Shown: one piece after another, positions 24,362-36,818 of the stretch
Numbering within the stretch: the stretch's first letter is position 1
How the letters are laid out: each line of letters opens with the position of its first letter
Source: Clostridia bacterium
Lineage (GTDB): Bacteria > Bacillota_A > Clostridia > Oscillospirales > Acutalibacteraceae
NCBI GenBank assembly: GCA_009930155.1
Contig: RZYX01000011.1
Span: forward strand, 1-37,485
Length of the DNA: 37,485 nt
Direction of reading: 5' to 3'
Program-made: the position numbers and the translations under genes
The notes under the pieces: generated by a model
Told to the model about the DNA's origin: nothing
What the model saw: only the letters and a program-made list of their open reading frames with translations
The model's database searches: none

Positions 24362-25621
24362 TTACATAACCTCCTTTGGATGTGTGATATAGCCTGTTAT
24401 TGCACTTGCCGCAGCAACGGCAGGGCTAGCCAAATATACTTCTGATTCAGGATGACCCATTCTGCCTACAAAGTTTCGGTTTGTTGTAGCAACTGCACGC
24501 TCACCCTTTGCAAGAATACCCATATGACCACCAAGGCAAGGTCCGCATGTAGGAGTTGATACAACGGCGCCACACTCGATAAACAATGTTGTAAGTCCCA
24601 TAGCTATTGATTGTAATGCAATTTTTTGTGTTGCAGGAATAACAATAAGTCTAACATTTTTTGCAACCTTTTTACCTTTTAAAACTTTTGCAGCAAGTAT
24701 CAAATCCTCAATTCTGCCGTTTGTGCAAGAACCGATTACAACCTGATCTATTTTAACTTTTGGCATATCATCAAAAGTTTTTGTGTTTTCAGGCAAATGA
24801 GGGAATGCAACGGTAGGAGTAATTTCTGAAAGGTTTATTTCATAAGTCGTATCATAAACAGCGTCTGAATCTGCTGCGTATGCTGTGGGAGCTTTTGCGC
24901 CTACTGATTTTAAAAACTCATGAGTTGCTTTGTCAACAGGGAAAATTCCATTTTTTGCACCAGCTTCAATAGCCATGTTGCAAATGCAAAGTCTATCGCT
25001 TATAGATAGTGATTTTACACCCTCACCACAAAATTCCATTGACTTATATAGAGCACCGTCAACACCAATTTTTCCTATGATGTGAAGAATAACATCTTTG
25101 CCTGTAGCCCATTCATTAAGAGAACCTGTGAGCTCAAACTTAATAGCAGAAGGAACCTTAAACCAAGCTTTGCCTGTTGCCATTCCAACTGCCATATCAG
25201 TAGAGCCTACGCCAGTTGAAAATGCACCCAAAGCACCGTATGTGCAAGTGTGGCTGTCAGCACCAATTACGATATCTCCACTTGTTACTAGGCCTCTTTC
25301 TGGAAGCAAAACATGCTCGATTCCCATATTTCCACCGTCATAAAAGTTTTTAATATCTAAATCGGATGCAAAATCACGGCACATTTTGCATTGCTCAGCA
25401 GCTTTGATGTCTTTGTTAGGAGCAAAGTGGTCCATTACCATAGATACTTTGTTTTTATCAAAAACACTGCCTGCGTTCATTTTGTTAAACTCTCCGATTG
25501 CTACTGGGGTGGTGACATCGTTGCCTAAAACCATATCTACAGAGGCAAGAATTAAATCACCTGGTTTTACGCTACTTAAATTAGCATGAGCAGCAAGAAT
25601 TTTTTGTGTAATTGTCATCAT
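24362..25621 (-). CDS. leuC: 3-isopropylmalate dehydratase large subunit
   Basis: A 419-residue aconitase-family [4Fe-4S] subunit of the short clostridial/archaeal form. Cluster cysteines appear in [11 protein letters not shown], and in the pair of [14 protein letters not shown]. The substrate and DHFAPNKD regions are intact. I choose the ATG at 25619-25621 ([13 protein letters not shown]), 7 to 8 bases after AAGGAAA, over a longer frame to 25660 that would overlap the upstream gene without its own site. It works with LeuD; the [4Fe-4S] cluster makes it oxygen-sensitive. Confidence 0.96.
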   Translation of the reverse strand: MMTITQKILAAHANLSSVKPGDLILASVDMVLGNDVTTPVAIGEFNKMNAGSVFDKNKVSMVMDHFAPNKDIKAAEQCKMCRDFASDLDIKNFYDGGNMGIEHVLLPERGLVTSGDIVIGADSHTCTYGALGAFSTGVGSTDMAVGMATGKAWFKVPSAIKFELTGSLNEWATGKDVILHIIGKIGVDGALYKSMEFCGEGVKSLSISDRLCICNMAIEAGAKNGIFPVDKATHEFLKSVGAKAPTAYAADSDAVYDTTYEINLSEITPTVAFPHLPENTKTFDDMPKVKIDQVVIGSCTNGRIEDLILAAKVLKGKKVAKNVRLIVIPATQKIALQSIAMGLTTLFIECGAVVSTPTCGPCLGGHMGILAKGERAVATTNRNFVGRMGHPESEVYLASPAVAAASAITGYITHPKEVM

Positions 25622-25640
25622 ATTAGCTTTTCCTTTACTG

Positions 25641-27194
25641 TTATAATTTTTGTAGAGCATATTCTATTGAATCAACAAGAGCTATAAGACTAGCTTCTAT
25701 AATATCATTTGACACACCAACGGTAGACCATGTTGATACACCGTCAGAGCTTTCAATAAGAACTCTTACTTTTGATGCTGTGGTGTTATTTTGCTCAAGT
25801 ACACGAACTTTATAGTCTGAAAGATACATATCTTTTATTTGTGGAAAAAAGACCATTAAAGCTTTTCTAAGAGCCATATCAAGTGCGTTTACAGGGCCAT
25901 TGCCAAGAGCTGCTGTAATCTCGGTTTGCCCACCAACTTCAACTTGTATAGTCGCAGATGCAGTCAAATCATCGTTTGGAGAAGGAAATTCTCCTATGGT
26001 TTTATACATTAAAAGAGTGAATCTCTTTTCGTAGGTGCCAAGAATTTTTTTGACTAAAAGTTCAAAGCTTGCGTCGGCTGCCTCAAACTGATACCCATAG
26101 TTTTCGAGTTCCTTTAATTTGCTGAGAATCTCTGTAATCTGTTCAGATGACTTGTCAAGGTCTTTAGCGTATTCCTTTATCTTTTCTACAATTGTTCCTC
26201 GTCCTGCAACCTCTGAAACTAGAAAATTGCGTTTGTTGCCTACGGATTCAGGGGAGATATGTTCAAATGAAACAGAGTTTTTTAAAACCCCGTCAATGTG
26301 CATTCCTGCTTTATGAGTAAATGCACTTTTTCCAACATATGGTTTGTTGTTGGGGAGAATGAGGTTTGCAATATCAGCTAAAGCAGCTGCGGATGGTGTA
26401 AGTTTTGCTAAATCTCCGTCACATTCCAGACCCTTCTTTAGCCTAAGGTTTGGGATAATTGTGCTTAAATCGGCATTACCACATCTTTCGCCAAAGCCTA
26501 TAAGTGTTCCTTGAACATGAGTAACTCCTGCTTCAACGGACATAATTGAGTTTGCAACAGCCATACCGCTATCATTATGAGCATGTATGCCAAACTCAAC
26601 GCATGGGAACATGCTTGTAACATTTGAAACGATATATTTAAGCTCGCTTGGAAGCATGCCTCCGTTTGTGTCGCATAGGCAAATGCTGTCTGCGCCTGCA
26701 TTGGCGGCTGTTTCTATTACTTTGGTAGCATAATCAGAATTATGTTTGTAACCGTCAAAGAAATGTTCGGCGTCAAATATGACTTGTTTGTCATGGGATT
26801 TAATGTATTGAACTGTATCCCTAATCATATTTAAATTTTCTTCAAGTGTAGTGTTTAAAATCTGATCTACATGCAAGTCCCAAGACTTTCCAAAGATTAC
26901 TGCAACATCGGTTTTTGCCAACAGTAAAGATTTTACATTGTCGTCAGACTCAACATTTATGTTTTTTCTTCGTGTGCTACCAAAGGCACAAAGTTTTGCA
27001 TTCTTTAGAGTGAGCTCTTGTGCCTTTTCAAAAAACAAAACATCTTTGGGATTTGAGCCAGGATTGCCAGCTTCAATGTATGATATACCAAGGTCATCAA
27101 GCATTTTTACAATGTGTATTTTATCACTTAGTGAAAATGATATATTCGCTCCTTGCAATCCGTCCCGAAGGGTAGAGTCAAGTATTTTTATCAT
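25641..27194 (-). CDS. cimA: (R)-citramalate synthase
   Basis: A 517-residue HMGL-like acyltransferase. The TIM barrel opens with [19 protein letters not shown] and contains [21 protein letters not shown] and [16 protein letters not shown] (metal-binding His pair); the second part is the LeuA dimer/regulatory domain (about 380-517) for feedback by an amino acid. The NPGSNPKD and SFSLSDK patterns match the CimA/LeuA3 branch (citramalate synthase) rather than true isopropylmalate synthase or homocitrate synthase. It condenses pyruvate with acetyl-CoA, the first step of the threonine-independent route to isoleucine. The ATG follows GGAGTG with 7-base spacing. It is separated from ilvD by 109 bases with a hairpin. 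Confidence 0.9.
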   Translation of the reverse strand: MIKILDSTLRDGLQGANISFSLSDKIHIVKMLDDLGISYIEAGNPGSNPKDVLFFEKAQELTLKNAKLCAFGSTRRKNINVESDDNVKSLLLAKTDVAVIFGKSWDLHVDQILNTTLEENLNMIRDTVQYIKSHDKQVIFDAEHFFDGYKHNSDYATKVIETAANAGADSICLCDTNGGMLPSELKYIVSNVTSMFPCVEFGIHAHNDSGMAVANSIMSVEAGVTHVQGTLIGFGERCGNADLSTIIPNLRLKKGLECDGDLAKLTPSAAALADIANLILPNNKPYVGKSAFTHKAGMHIDGVLKNSVSFEHISPESVGNKRNFLVSEVAGRGTIVEKIKEYAKDLDKSSEQITEILSKLKELENYGYQFEAADASFELLVKKILGTYEKRFTLLMYKTIGEFPSPNDDLTASATIQVEVGGQTEITAALGNGPVNALDMALRKALMVFFPQIKDMYLSDYKVRVLEQNNTTASKVRVLIESSDGVSTWSTVGVSNDIIEASLIALVDSIEYALQKL

Positions 27195-27242
27195 TAATTA
27201 TCACTCCAAACCAATAGTTTATTGACGGCATTCATAAAGTTT

Positions 27243-27295
27243 AAGATGTTTGACATAACTGTTTAAAGCTTGCTTGCTATCATGCCAAACATCTT
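27243..27295 (-). other. Intercistronic hairpin between ilvD and cimA
   Basis: AAGATGTTTGACAT (27243-27256) pairs with ATGCCAAACATCTT (27282-27295) with one mismatch. Read on the minus strand it is followed by TAAACTTTATG, too poor in T for a strong terminator. It may set relative expression of ilvD and cimA or stabilise an mRNA end. Confidence 0.6.
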
Positions 27296-27303
27296 TGTTT
27301 GAT

Positions 27304-30466
<3,163 letters not shown>

Positions 30467-30480
30467 GATTTATCATCTCC

Positions 30481-32133
30481 TTATTCAAGAATAATTTCTT
30501 TTATTGAAGCACCTGGAGGTATCATAGGTAGAACTTTTTCATCCATATCAATTTTACAGTCGATTAACATTGGCTCTTCAGAATTGAAGTCTGAATCTAA
30601 TACATTTTTGAGTGCTTCGAGCGTTTCAACTCTGTATCCTTTTGCTCCAAAGCTTTTTGCAAGCAATGCAAAATCTGTTTTTCTATTTAATGTTGTTTGT
30701 GAAAACCTTTCTTCAAAAAACGCTTGTTGCCATTGACGAACCATTCCAAGAACACCGTTGTTAAGAAGAACAATGACTATTGGCAACTTTTGTGAAACTA
30801 GTGTTGCCATTTCGTTTAAATTCATTCCAAAGCTTCCGTCACCCGTAAATAAAACGGTTTTTTTTCTGTCGTTTGCAATACATCCACCGATTGAGGCTCC
30901 CATGCCATAGCCCATTGTGCCAAGCCCGCCCGAGGTTAAAAGTGTGCGTGCCTTTTGAAATTTAAAATATTGCATAGTCCACATTTGGTGCTGTCCTACA
31001 TCGGTTGCGATTACAGTGTCTGCATCACAATATGAGTTAATCATTTCAATAACATTTTTAGGTGTCATTTTATCGTTGCTTTTCTCATATTTATTTTGCT
31101 CTTTAACAAAGCTGCTAACTTCATTAAGCCAGTCTTTGCCGTCTTTTGCAGTTGTTTTATTAATCAGTTGTTCAAGTATGGCTTTTGTGTCGCCACACAG
31201 GTCCATGTCGATTGTAATGTTTTTGTTGATTTCGGCAGGGTCAACATCAATATGAATAATTTTGCATTTTTTTGTATATTCATTTTTGTCGCCTGTGGCT
31301 CTGTCGCTAAAACGAACGCCAATTCCAATAATCAAGTCTGATTCGGAAATTGCCTTAGATGCAGAGTATTTACCGTGCATACCAACCATTCCAAGGTTTA
31401 GTTCATAGTTTGACGGTATTGCAGACATTCCCATCATGCTAAGCCCAATAGGAGCAGACAGCTTTTTTGAAAGTTCAACAACTAAATTTCCAGTGTCTGA
31501 TGTAACAACTCCGCCACCACAGTAAATATAAGGCTTTTTGCTTTGGCTTATAATATCTATAGTTTGCTCATAATCCAAAGTGTTGTTGTTAGATTTACAT
31601 GGAGCTTCGATTTCAAGATTTGCATACTCACATTTATTCATCTGAACATCTTTTGGAATGTCAACAAGGACTGGCCCTGGTCTTCCTGACTTAGCAATTA
31701 AAAATGCCTTTTTCAATGTGCTTTCAAGTTGGTTTACATCTTTAACAATATAGCTGTGTTTTACAATTGGAAGAGTAATGCCAACTATATCAACCTCTTG
31801 AAAACTATCTCTTCCGAGTAATGGTGTTGCAACATTTCCTGTAATTGCGACTATTGGAACAGAGTCAAGATACGCATTTGCAATTCCTGTTACAAGGTTC
31901 GTAGCCCCTGGCCCTGAAGTTGCAATAACAACTCCAACCTTACCTGTTACTCTTGCGTATCCGTCGGCTGCGTGTGCTGCCCCTTGTTCATGGGCTGATA
32001 TAACATGTGAAATGCGATGAGCGTTTTTGTAGAGTTCGTCGTAAATTGTTAGAACCGAACCGCCTGGATAACCAAATACGGTTTTAACGCCCTCGCTAAC
32101 AAGCGTTTCAATTAAAATCTGAGCACCGTTCAT
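30481..32133 (-). CDS. ilvB: Acetolactate synthase catalytic subunit
   Basis: A 550-residue ThDP enzyme making acetolactate or acetohydroxybutyrate. It shows the catalytic Glu region SAHEQGAAHAADGYAR, the N-terminal GVKTVFGYPGGSVL, the central FAD-binding domain, and the ThDP/Mg motif GDGSFGMNLNEMATL ending in LLNN. The open frame reaches 32190, but that would run through the attenuator hairpin; the ATG at 32133 (MNGAQILIETL), after AAAGGA, is the right start. It is the first structural gene after the leader peptide and terminator. Confidence 0.97.
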   Translation of the reverse strand: MNGAQILIETLVSEGVKTVFGYPGGSVLTIYDELYKNAHRISHVISAHEQGAAHAADGYARVTGKVGVVIATSGPGATNLVTGIANAYLDSVPIVAITGNVATPLLGRDSFQEVDIVGITLPIVKHSYIVKDVNQLESTLKKAFLIAKSGRPGPVLVDIPKDVQMNKCEYANLEIEAPCKSNNNTLDYEQTIDIISQSKKPYIYCGGGVVTSDTGNLVVELSKKLSAPIGLSMMGMSAIPSNYELNLGMVGMHGKYSASKAISESDLIIGIGVRFSDRATGDKNEYTKKCKIIHIDVDPAEINKNITIDMDLCGDTKAILEQLINKTTAKDGKDWLNEVSSFVKEQNKYEKSNDKMTPKNVIEMINSYCDADTVIATDVGQHQMWTMQYFKFQKARTLLTSGGLGTMGYGMGASIGGCIANDRKKTVLFTGDGSFGMNLNEMATLVSQKLPIVIVLLNNGVLGMVRQWQQAFFEERFSQTTLNRKTDFALLAKSFGAKGYRVETLEALKNVLDSDFNSEEPMLIDCKIDMDEKVLPMIPPGASIKEIILE

Positions 32134-32163
32134 ACCAACAAATCCTTTCTTGAAAATATTTAT

Positions 32164-32201
32164 AAAAAAATCCCGGTAGTGCGTTCGCACTACTGGGATT
32201 T
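32164..32201 (-). terminator. Attenuator terminator of the ilv operon
   Basis: On the minus strand AAATCCCAGTAGTGCG pairs with CGCACTACCGGGATTT, closed by a tetraloop with one internal mismatch, then TTTTTTT-like sequence. It lies between the leader peptide and ilvB. The upstream leader codons GTGCTAC can pair with the 5' arm GTAGTGC (two G-U pairs), so an antiterminator is possible. Confidence 0.9.
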
Positions 32202-32231
32202 CATAATCGATTTATAAAAATCTATTATATC

Positions 32232-32327
32232 CTAACTTGTAGCACTCGTAGCACAAATAACACCATTAACCAAAATTAGGCTAATAATGCTAATTATAAT
32301 GACTGCTACTGCAAATAAGTTAAGCAT
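32232..32327 (-). CDS. ilv operon leader peptide (31 residues)
   Basis: A short frame with AAGGAGAACTTATTAT before its ATG, located after the operon promoter and 31 bases before the attenuator hairpin. The product starts MLNLFAVAVIIISIISLILV; of 31 residues, seven are Ile, four Leu and four Val, clustered at positions 7-24. This is the classic layout of an ilvL-type leader peptide, where ribosome stalling at Ile, Val or Leu codons blocks the terminator and lets transcription reach ilvB. No T-box consensus (GGGTGG-ACCGCG type) is seen in the leader. The peptide is hydrophobic, but a function in the membrane is not needed to explain it. Confidence 0.85.
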   Translation of the reverse strand: MLNLFAVAVIIISIISLILVNGVICATSATS

Positions 32328-32359
32328 ATAATAAGTTCTCCTTTTCAAATGTTGTTACT

Positions 32360-32389
32360 ATTTTACACAGAACATCAAGTAAATGTCAA
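32360..32389 (-). promoter_or_regulatory. Promoter of the ilv-cimA-leu operon
   Basis: On the minus strand a perfect TTGACA (32384-32389) and TAAAAT (32360-32365) are 18 bases apart. Transcription would begin near 32353, about 26 bases before the leader peptide ATG. Confidence 0.8.
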
Positions 32390-32870
32390 CACTTTTTTTC
32401 TGAAAAAATAAATTGGTTGCAACAAATATACATATTATACAAAAAACTTGTATAATTATGAACTCTATTTATAAAAATAACACTAGAATTTTGTTGCAGA
32501 TTTGTTTTTATTTTTAATTTAATATATAATACTATTTATAATTATATTTTAGTTAAAGTTTTAAAAATTGAAAATGTTACTATGGTCGGGTTGATTTTAT
32601 TAGTTATTACTATACTATTTATAATGAAATATATTTAACAAATAAAATAATGTAAGTTTTTTGCTTTGTGCTAGCTTGTAAAAAATACTTAGTTTTATTG
32701 ATTTTTAAGAGAGTATAGCAAACAATAATTATGTGGATTTAAGCTCTTATTTAAATAGTATAGTTATATTGCCTTTAAATGTGCATAAAAAGTTAGCTGT
32801 ATTTATTACGCTCTAAACAAAATAAATTAATAAAATGATTTTCTTTGCATTAAATTAAAAAATAAAGTCA
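32390..32870. other. Long AT-rich intergenic region with no gene seen
   Basis: About 480 bases between the divergent ilv promoter and the LCP-like gene promoter. It is very AT-rich with no open frame carrying a ribosome binding site, no tRNA and no clear terminator. I see nothing further to annotate. Confidence 0.6.
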
Positions 32871-32899
32871 TTGTTTGTGTGTGGAGTATAGTTTATAAT
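32871..32899 (+). promoter_or_regulatory. Promoter of the LCP-like/transglutaminase/folate genes
   Basis: TTGTTT (32871-32876) and TATAAT (32894-32899) with a 17-base spacer, about 40 bases before the first start codon. Confidence 0.65.
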
Positions 32900-32940
32900 A
32901 TTAATATAATTTATAATGTGATATAAATGGGGGTGTGCTT

Positions 32941-33825
32941 TTGAAAACGGGTTCTAATAAAAGTAGAAAAAAATTAAAGTTTATGACAGAGGAAGAAAAG
33001 AAGTTAAGAAAAAAGAATATTATCTTAGCTTGTTTTATTGTATTTACTGTGCTTTTAGGCACGGCTTCTGCTTTGATTTTTTTAAAAGCATATGATTATG
33101 ATTTGTCTAAGGTGTTTGCAAAAGAGCCAGAGCAAGTGCAAGGGGAAGAAGTAACAACAAAATCTGTTAATATGGAAGGCGAAGCCACTATTTTGCTTGC
33201 AGGGGTTTCAACAAATAAGGACGAGGTGTATTTTACTGCACTTCTCAAAATAAATCTTGATAAAATTCAGATTTCTGTTTGCTGCTTGCCAACAGATGCA
33301 ATAGCACAAGTTGGTGATGTTAGTGCAACACTAGAAGAAAACTTTAAAATAGGTGGAGCGAAGCAACTTGTGCAAGCGGCAAATCAATATACAAATGTAA
33401 AAGTTGACAGATATGTAGTAGTTGATGAAAAGAACTTTAAAAAGGCTACGAGGTATCTTGGTAACTATTCTTTAACATTAGATGAAAAAATAACATATAA
33501 TGATGGAAGTTTTTCACTTAACCTTGTAAAAGGAAAGCAAACGCTAACAGGTGATAAACTTATGGACTATATTCTTTATCAAGAAAAGCAGGGTGGAACT
33601 TATCTTGATGCACAGGCAAGCATAATTTGCGACATGATTGACCAAATGCTGTGTGAAAGGAATATAGAAGAGGGCGAAGAAATGTTTAACCAGCTTATAA
33701 ATATTGTTGACAGCAATATATCTATAGTTGACTATACTAAAAGTAGCCCGTATCTTAAAGGCTATGTCTCATCTGAGAAAAGGCAACCATCTGTTGCTGT
33801 GCAGGTGTCAGACTTAAAAGAATAA
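32941..33825 (+). CDS. Degenerate LytR-CpsA-Psr (LCP)-like membrane protein
   Basis: A 294-residue type II membrane protein. A basic N terminus and one helix (about 26-48, IILACFIVFTVLLGTASALIFL) precede an outside domain that follows the LCP fold: ATILLAGVSTNKDEVYFTAL, KINLDKIQISVCCLPTDAIA, the GGAKQLVQAANQ helix, then VDRYVVVDEKNFKKATRYLG. LCP enzymes attach teichoic acids or polysaccharides to peptidoglycan. Catalytic landmarks are lost: the SDT of RSDTI is replaced by VYFTAL and the Arg of PRD reads PTD, so transferase activity is doubtful. TTG at 32941 has 6 bases after GGGGGT; a GTG at 32935 overlaps that site. It is followed by a secreted transglutaminase-like gene. Confidence 0.65.
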   Translation: MKTGSNKSRKKLKFMTEEEKKLRKKNIILACFIVFTVLLGTASALIFLKAYDYDLSKVFAKEPEQVQGEEVTTKSVNMEGEATILLAGVSTNKDEVYFTALLKINLDKIQISVCCLPTDAIAQVGDVSATLEENFKIGGAKQLVQAANQYTNVKVDRYVVVDEKNFKKATRYLGNYSLTLDEKITYNDGSFSLNLVKGKQTLTGDKLMDYILYQEKQGGTYLDAQASIICDMIDQMLCERNIEEGEEMFNQLINIVDSNISIVDYTKSSPYLKGYVSSEKRQPSVAVQVSDLKE

Positions 33826-33842
33826 AAGCAGGGAGTGGTTTG

Positions 33843-35012
33843 ATGAAAAAGATTGTTAAGTTTGCAGCTGCAATCGCTTTTGTGTGTCTTGTTTTTGCTA
33901 TAATCTACCCTATTGATACAAATGTTACAAAGATTTATTCTAAGTTTAAAGGTTACAGCACTGCTGAGCAGGAGTCTGTACTAAGCGATATGTATTGGTA
34001 TAATAATTTAAATGAAAATGAAAAAGAGGTATATATTAGCATTCATGCGGCTATTTTAGATTTTCCAAAGAAAATACCGATTTCAAAGATTAGCGGAACT
34101 GAGATGGAAAATGTTTTTGAAGCACTGTCTTATGATAATCCAGATTTTTTCTTTTTGGGTAACTCTAGCACCTTTGTAAGTTCGGGATATGTACACTTTT
34201 TTGTACCGCAATATACTATGACAAAAGAAGCGTATAATGAATACATGGCTCAGCTAGACGGCAAGCTTGAACAAATTAGGTCTGCAACGACGGGAATGTC
34301 CGATTATGAAAAAGAGCTTTATGTGCATGATTATATGATTGCTAATTGCGAATATAATGACAATGTTTCTGACGCAAGGCTCACAATTTACGGATCAATA
34401 ATTAACAATCAGGCAAATTGTGAGGGGTATTCAAGAGGGACACAGTTTTTGCTAAATCAGCTTGGAGTTAAGACCAGAGTTATTATAGGAGAGGCTTCAA
34501 ACGGCACTGAAGGTACTGAGGGACATATGTGGAACGTCGTTACTATTGAGGGCAAGGAATATAATTTTGATGCAACATGGGATGATCATCAGGTGAACGG
34601 TGTTTCAAGCCAAAGCACACCGCCTAGCCATATGTATATGAACATTCCGACAAGTGAAATTGCAATTACGCATACGGCATCTGACGAAAAATATAATTCA
34701 AGCTGTATATATAATGATGCAAGCTATTATAAAATTAACGGTTCGCTCTTTTCATATTACGATAATGATGCCAAAAAACTAATAGTTGATGAAATAGTAA
34801 AACAAGCTGCAAATGGCGGAAATAATATAGAAATTAAATTTGATAATAAACAAGCGTATGATACTGCAATGTACAAAATGTTTAAGGGACAGGAAGTATA
34901 TCGGCTTATATCTCTTGCTAATCTTAAATCATCTAAAAAAATAAATAACGACACGGTTAACTATACAAGTACTCCAGAAAAATATATAATCAGAATATTT
35001 TTTAACTTTTAA
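33843..35012 (+). CDS. Secreted or anchored transglutaminase-like protein
   Basis: A 389-residue protein with an N-terminal signal or anchor helix (MKKIVKFAAAIAFVCLVFAI). A region of unknown fold (about 40-150) is followed by a transglutaminase-like core (about 155-250) with the triad C193 (QANCEGYSRG), H228 (GHMWNVV) and D243 (FDATWDD), all intact. The C-terminal 140 residues have no recognised domain. Such domains in Firmicutes often act as cell-wall or extracellular peptidases or cross-linkers. The ATG at 33843 has GGGAG 7 bases upstream. It begins 17 bases after the LCP-like gene, so both products probably act at the envelope; folE follows after 24 bases. Confidence 0.85.
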   Translation: MKKIVKFAAAIAFVCLVFAIIYPIDTNVTKIYSKFKGYSTAEQESVLSDMYWYNNLNENEKEVYISIHAAILDFPKKIPISKISGTEMENVFEALSYDNPDFFFLGNSSTFVSSGYVHFFVPQYTMTKEAYNEYMAQLDGKLEQIRSATTGMSDYEKELYVHDYMIANCEYNDNVSDARLTIYGSIINNQANCEGYSRGTQFLLNQLGVKTRVIIGEASNGTEGTEGHMWNVVTIEGKEYNFDATWDDHQVNGVSSQSTPPSHMYMNIPTSEIAITHTASDEKYNSSCIYNDASYYKINGSLFSYYDNDAKKLIVDEIVKQAANGGNNIEIKFDNKQAYDTAMYKMFKGQEVYRLISLANLKSSKKINNDTVNYTSTPEKYIIRIFFNF

Positions 35013-35036
35013 GTTTGAAAGGACAAGAGCGAAATT

Positions 35037-35606
35037 ATGGTAGATAAACAACGAATAGAAGCGGCAGTAAAAGAGATTTTGGAAGCTATTGGAGAAGACT
35101 CAAACAGAGAGGGTCTTCTTGAAACTCCTCACAGAGTAGCAGAAATGTATGCGGATATCTTCTCAGGATTACAAGATGACCCACGCCGTCACCTTAAAAT
35201 TTTTAGCGAGCCTGAAAATGATGAGATGGTAGTGGTGCGGGACATTCCTCTTTATTCAATGTGCGAGCATCATCTTTTGCCGTTTATAGGCAAGGCACAT
35301 ATTGCATACCTTCCTTGCGATGGTAAAGTGATAGGGCTCTCTAAGCTTGCAAGAATTGTAAGTGACTTTTCAAAGCGTCCTCAACTACAAGAAAGGCTCA
35401 CTGCACAAATAGCGGATTTTCTTATAGAAGAGTTACAGCCAAAGGGCGTTGCGGTTATAGTTGATGCAGAGCATTTGTGTATGACTATGCGTGGAGTTAG
35501 AGCTGCGGGGGCAAGAACCCAAACATCTGCATTAAGAGGCACTATTAGAAGCGATGCAAGAACAAGGGCGGAAGTAATGTCGCTGTTGCAGGGAGGCAGA
35601 GCTTAA
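35037..35606 (+). CDS. folE: GTP cyclohydrolase I (type IA)
   Basis: A 189-residue zinc enzyme converting GTP to dihydroneopterin triphosphate, the first step of folate synthesis. It has the family core: [20 protein letters not shown] with zinc ligands Cys and His, the second zinc Cys in [12 protein letters not shown], and [12 protein letters not shown]. The zinc ligands identify type IA rather than the zinc-independent IB (FolE2). It is directly followed by folP with a TAAATG junction, so the four fol genes form an operon. Confidence 0.97.
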   Translation: MVDKQRIEAAVKEILEAIGEDSNREGLLETPHRVAEMYADIFSGLQDDPRRHLKIFSEPENDEMVVVRDIPLYSMCEHHLLPFIGKAHIAYLPCDGKVIGLSKLARIVSDFSKRPQLQERLTAQIADFLIEELQPKGVAVIVDAEHLCMTMRGVRAAGARTQTSALRGTIRSDARTRAEVMSLLQGGRA

Positions 35607-36446
35607 ATGGCTTTTTGGAAGGGTGAGAACTTTTGCTTTGAGCTGGGATTGCGTACATATATAATAGGTGTTCTAAATGTTACTCCTGACTCGTTTTCGG
35701 ATGGCGGTCTTTGGAATGATTCAAAAAAGGCTGTAGCCCACGCTGTAGAAATGCAAAATGAGGGTGCAGATATAATTGATATTGGGGCACAATCGACTCG
35801 CCCTGGCAGCGAGAAACTTTCGGCACAGGAAGAGATTGAAAGACTTGCTCCAATTTGGAGTGAGATTTTAAAAAATGTTACGGTACCCATTTCGATTGAT
35901 ACATATTATCCTCAGGTGGCAGAGTTTGCACTTAAAAACGGAGCGTCTATAATAAATGATGTTAGTGGCAGATTTAATGCTGATATGGCAAATGTGGTAA
36001 AACAGTATAACGCAGGGTGGATAGTTATGCATACAGGTGGAGGCACACCGCTTGAACCTGCAATTTATGATAACGGTGTAGTGTCTGATGTTAAAGATTT
36101 TTTTGAAGTAATGAAACAGCGTGTATCAGCTTTTGGTATTGATGTTCAGCAGCTTTGCTTTGACGCAGGGATAGGTTTTGGTAAAAGCAATGAGGACAAT
36201 CTTAATTTGATAAGAGATTTGGCAAAGGTTAAGCCAAACAGTGTTGCTCTTCTTACCGCTCTTTCCAGAAAGCGTGTTATAGGTAATGCAACTGGGGAAC
36301 AGCAGGCGCAAAATAGGCTGTATGGCACAATAGCTGCGAACACAGTAGCTATTGCAGGTAAAACGGACTTTATAAGAGTTCATGATGTTGCTCAGTGCTT
36401 GCAGGCAGCAAAAATGGCAGATGCAATATACAGAGGGAGTATATAA
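35607..36446 (+). CDS. folP: Dihydropteroate synthase
   Basis: A 279-residue TIM-barrel enzyme joining hydroxymethyl-dihydropterin pyrophosphate and p-aminobenzoate. The N-terminal GVLNVTPDSFSDGG, IIDIGAQSTRPGSE, ISIDTYYPQVAEFALKNGA, INDVSG and DAGIGFGKSNEDNL motifs are intact. Sulfonamides compete at this enzyme; no resistance change can be judged by eye. The ATG follows the folE stop directly and the stop precedes folB directly. Confidence 0.97.
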   Translation: MAFWKGENFCFELGLRTYIIGVLNVTPDSFSDGGLWNDSKKAVAHAVEMQNEGADIIDIGAQSTRPGSEKLSAQEEIERLAPIWSEILKNVTVPISIDTYYPQVAEFALKNGASIINDVSGRFNADMANVVKQYNAGWIVMHTGGGTPLEPAIYDNGVVSDVKDFFEVMKQRVSAFGIDVQQLCFDAGIGFGKSNEDNLNLIRDLAKVKPNSVALLTALSRKRVIGNATGEQQAQNRLYGTIAANTVAIAGKTDFIRVHDVAQCLQAAKMADAIYRGSI

Positions 36447-36818
36447 ATGGATAAAATCATAGTAAAAGGTTTGAAGGTTTATGCTTTTCATGGTGTCAAT
36501 CCAGAAGAGCAGGAGAAGGGTCAACTTTTTATATTAGATATAGAGGCACACGCAAATTTATATTTAGCTTGTGATAGTGATAATATAGAAGACACAGTAA
36601 GCTATGCAAAAATTCTTAAAACAGCACAAAGAGTAATGACATCTCAAAAGGATTGCTTGCTTGAGCGTGTTGCACAGCGTATTGCTAAGGCGTTGCTTGA
36701 GGAGTATGAAAGACTTGATATAGTAGAAGTGACAATCAAAAAACCAAATGCACCAATAAATGCTGATTTTGATTATACGGCTATAAGTATAATAAGAGGG
36801 AGAGAATGTCTTGAATAA
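36447..36818 (+). CDS. folB: Dihydroneopterin aldolase
   Basis: A 123-residue aldolase that makes 6-hydroxymethyl-dihydropterin. It has the FolB core KVYAFHGVNPEEQEKGQLF, the DTVSYAKILK segment and the C-terminal VTIKKPNAPINADFDYTAI. The start ATG directly follows the folP stop (TAAATG); the stop overlaps the folK start by 8 bases. Confidence 0.96.
   Translation: MDKIIVKGLKVYAFHGVNPEEQEKGQLFILDIEAHANLYLACDSDNIEDTVSYAKILKTAQRVMTSQKDCLLERVAQRIAKALLEEYERLDIVEVTIKKPNAPINADFDYTAISIIRGRECLE

Noticed and set aside
32134..32190. Upstream extension of ilvB to 32190
   Set aside because: It would translate through the attenuator hairpin and is not part of the enzyme family; the ATG at 32133 starts the conserved sequence.
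32164..32340. T-box riboswitch upstream of ilvB
   Set aside because: I looked for the T-box antiterminator consensus and the specifier-loop layout and found neither; an Ile/Val/Leu-rich leader peptide explains the region.
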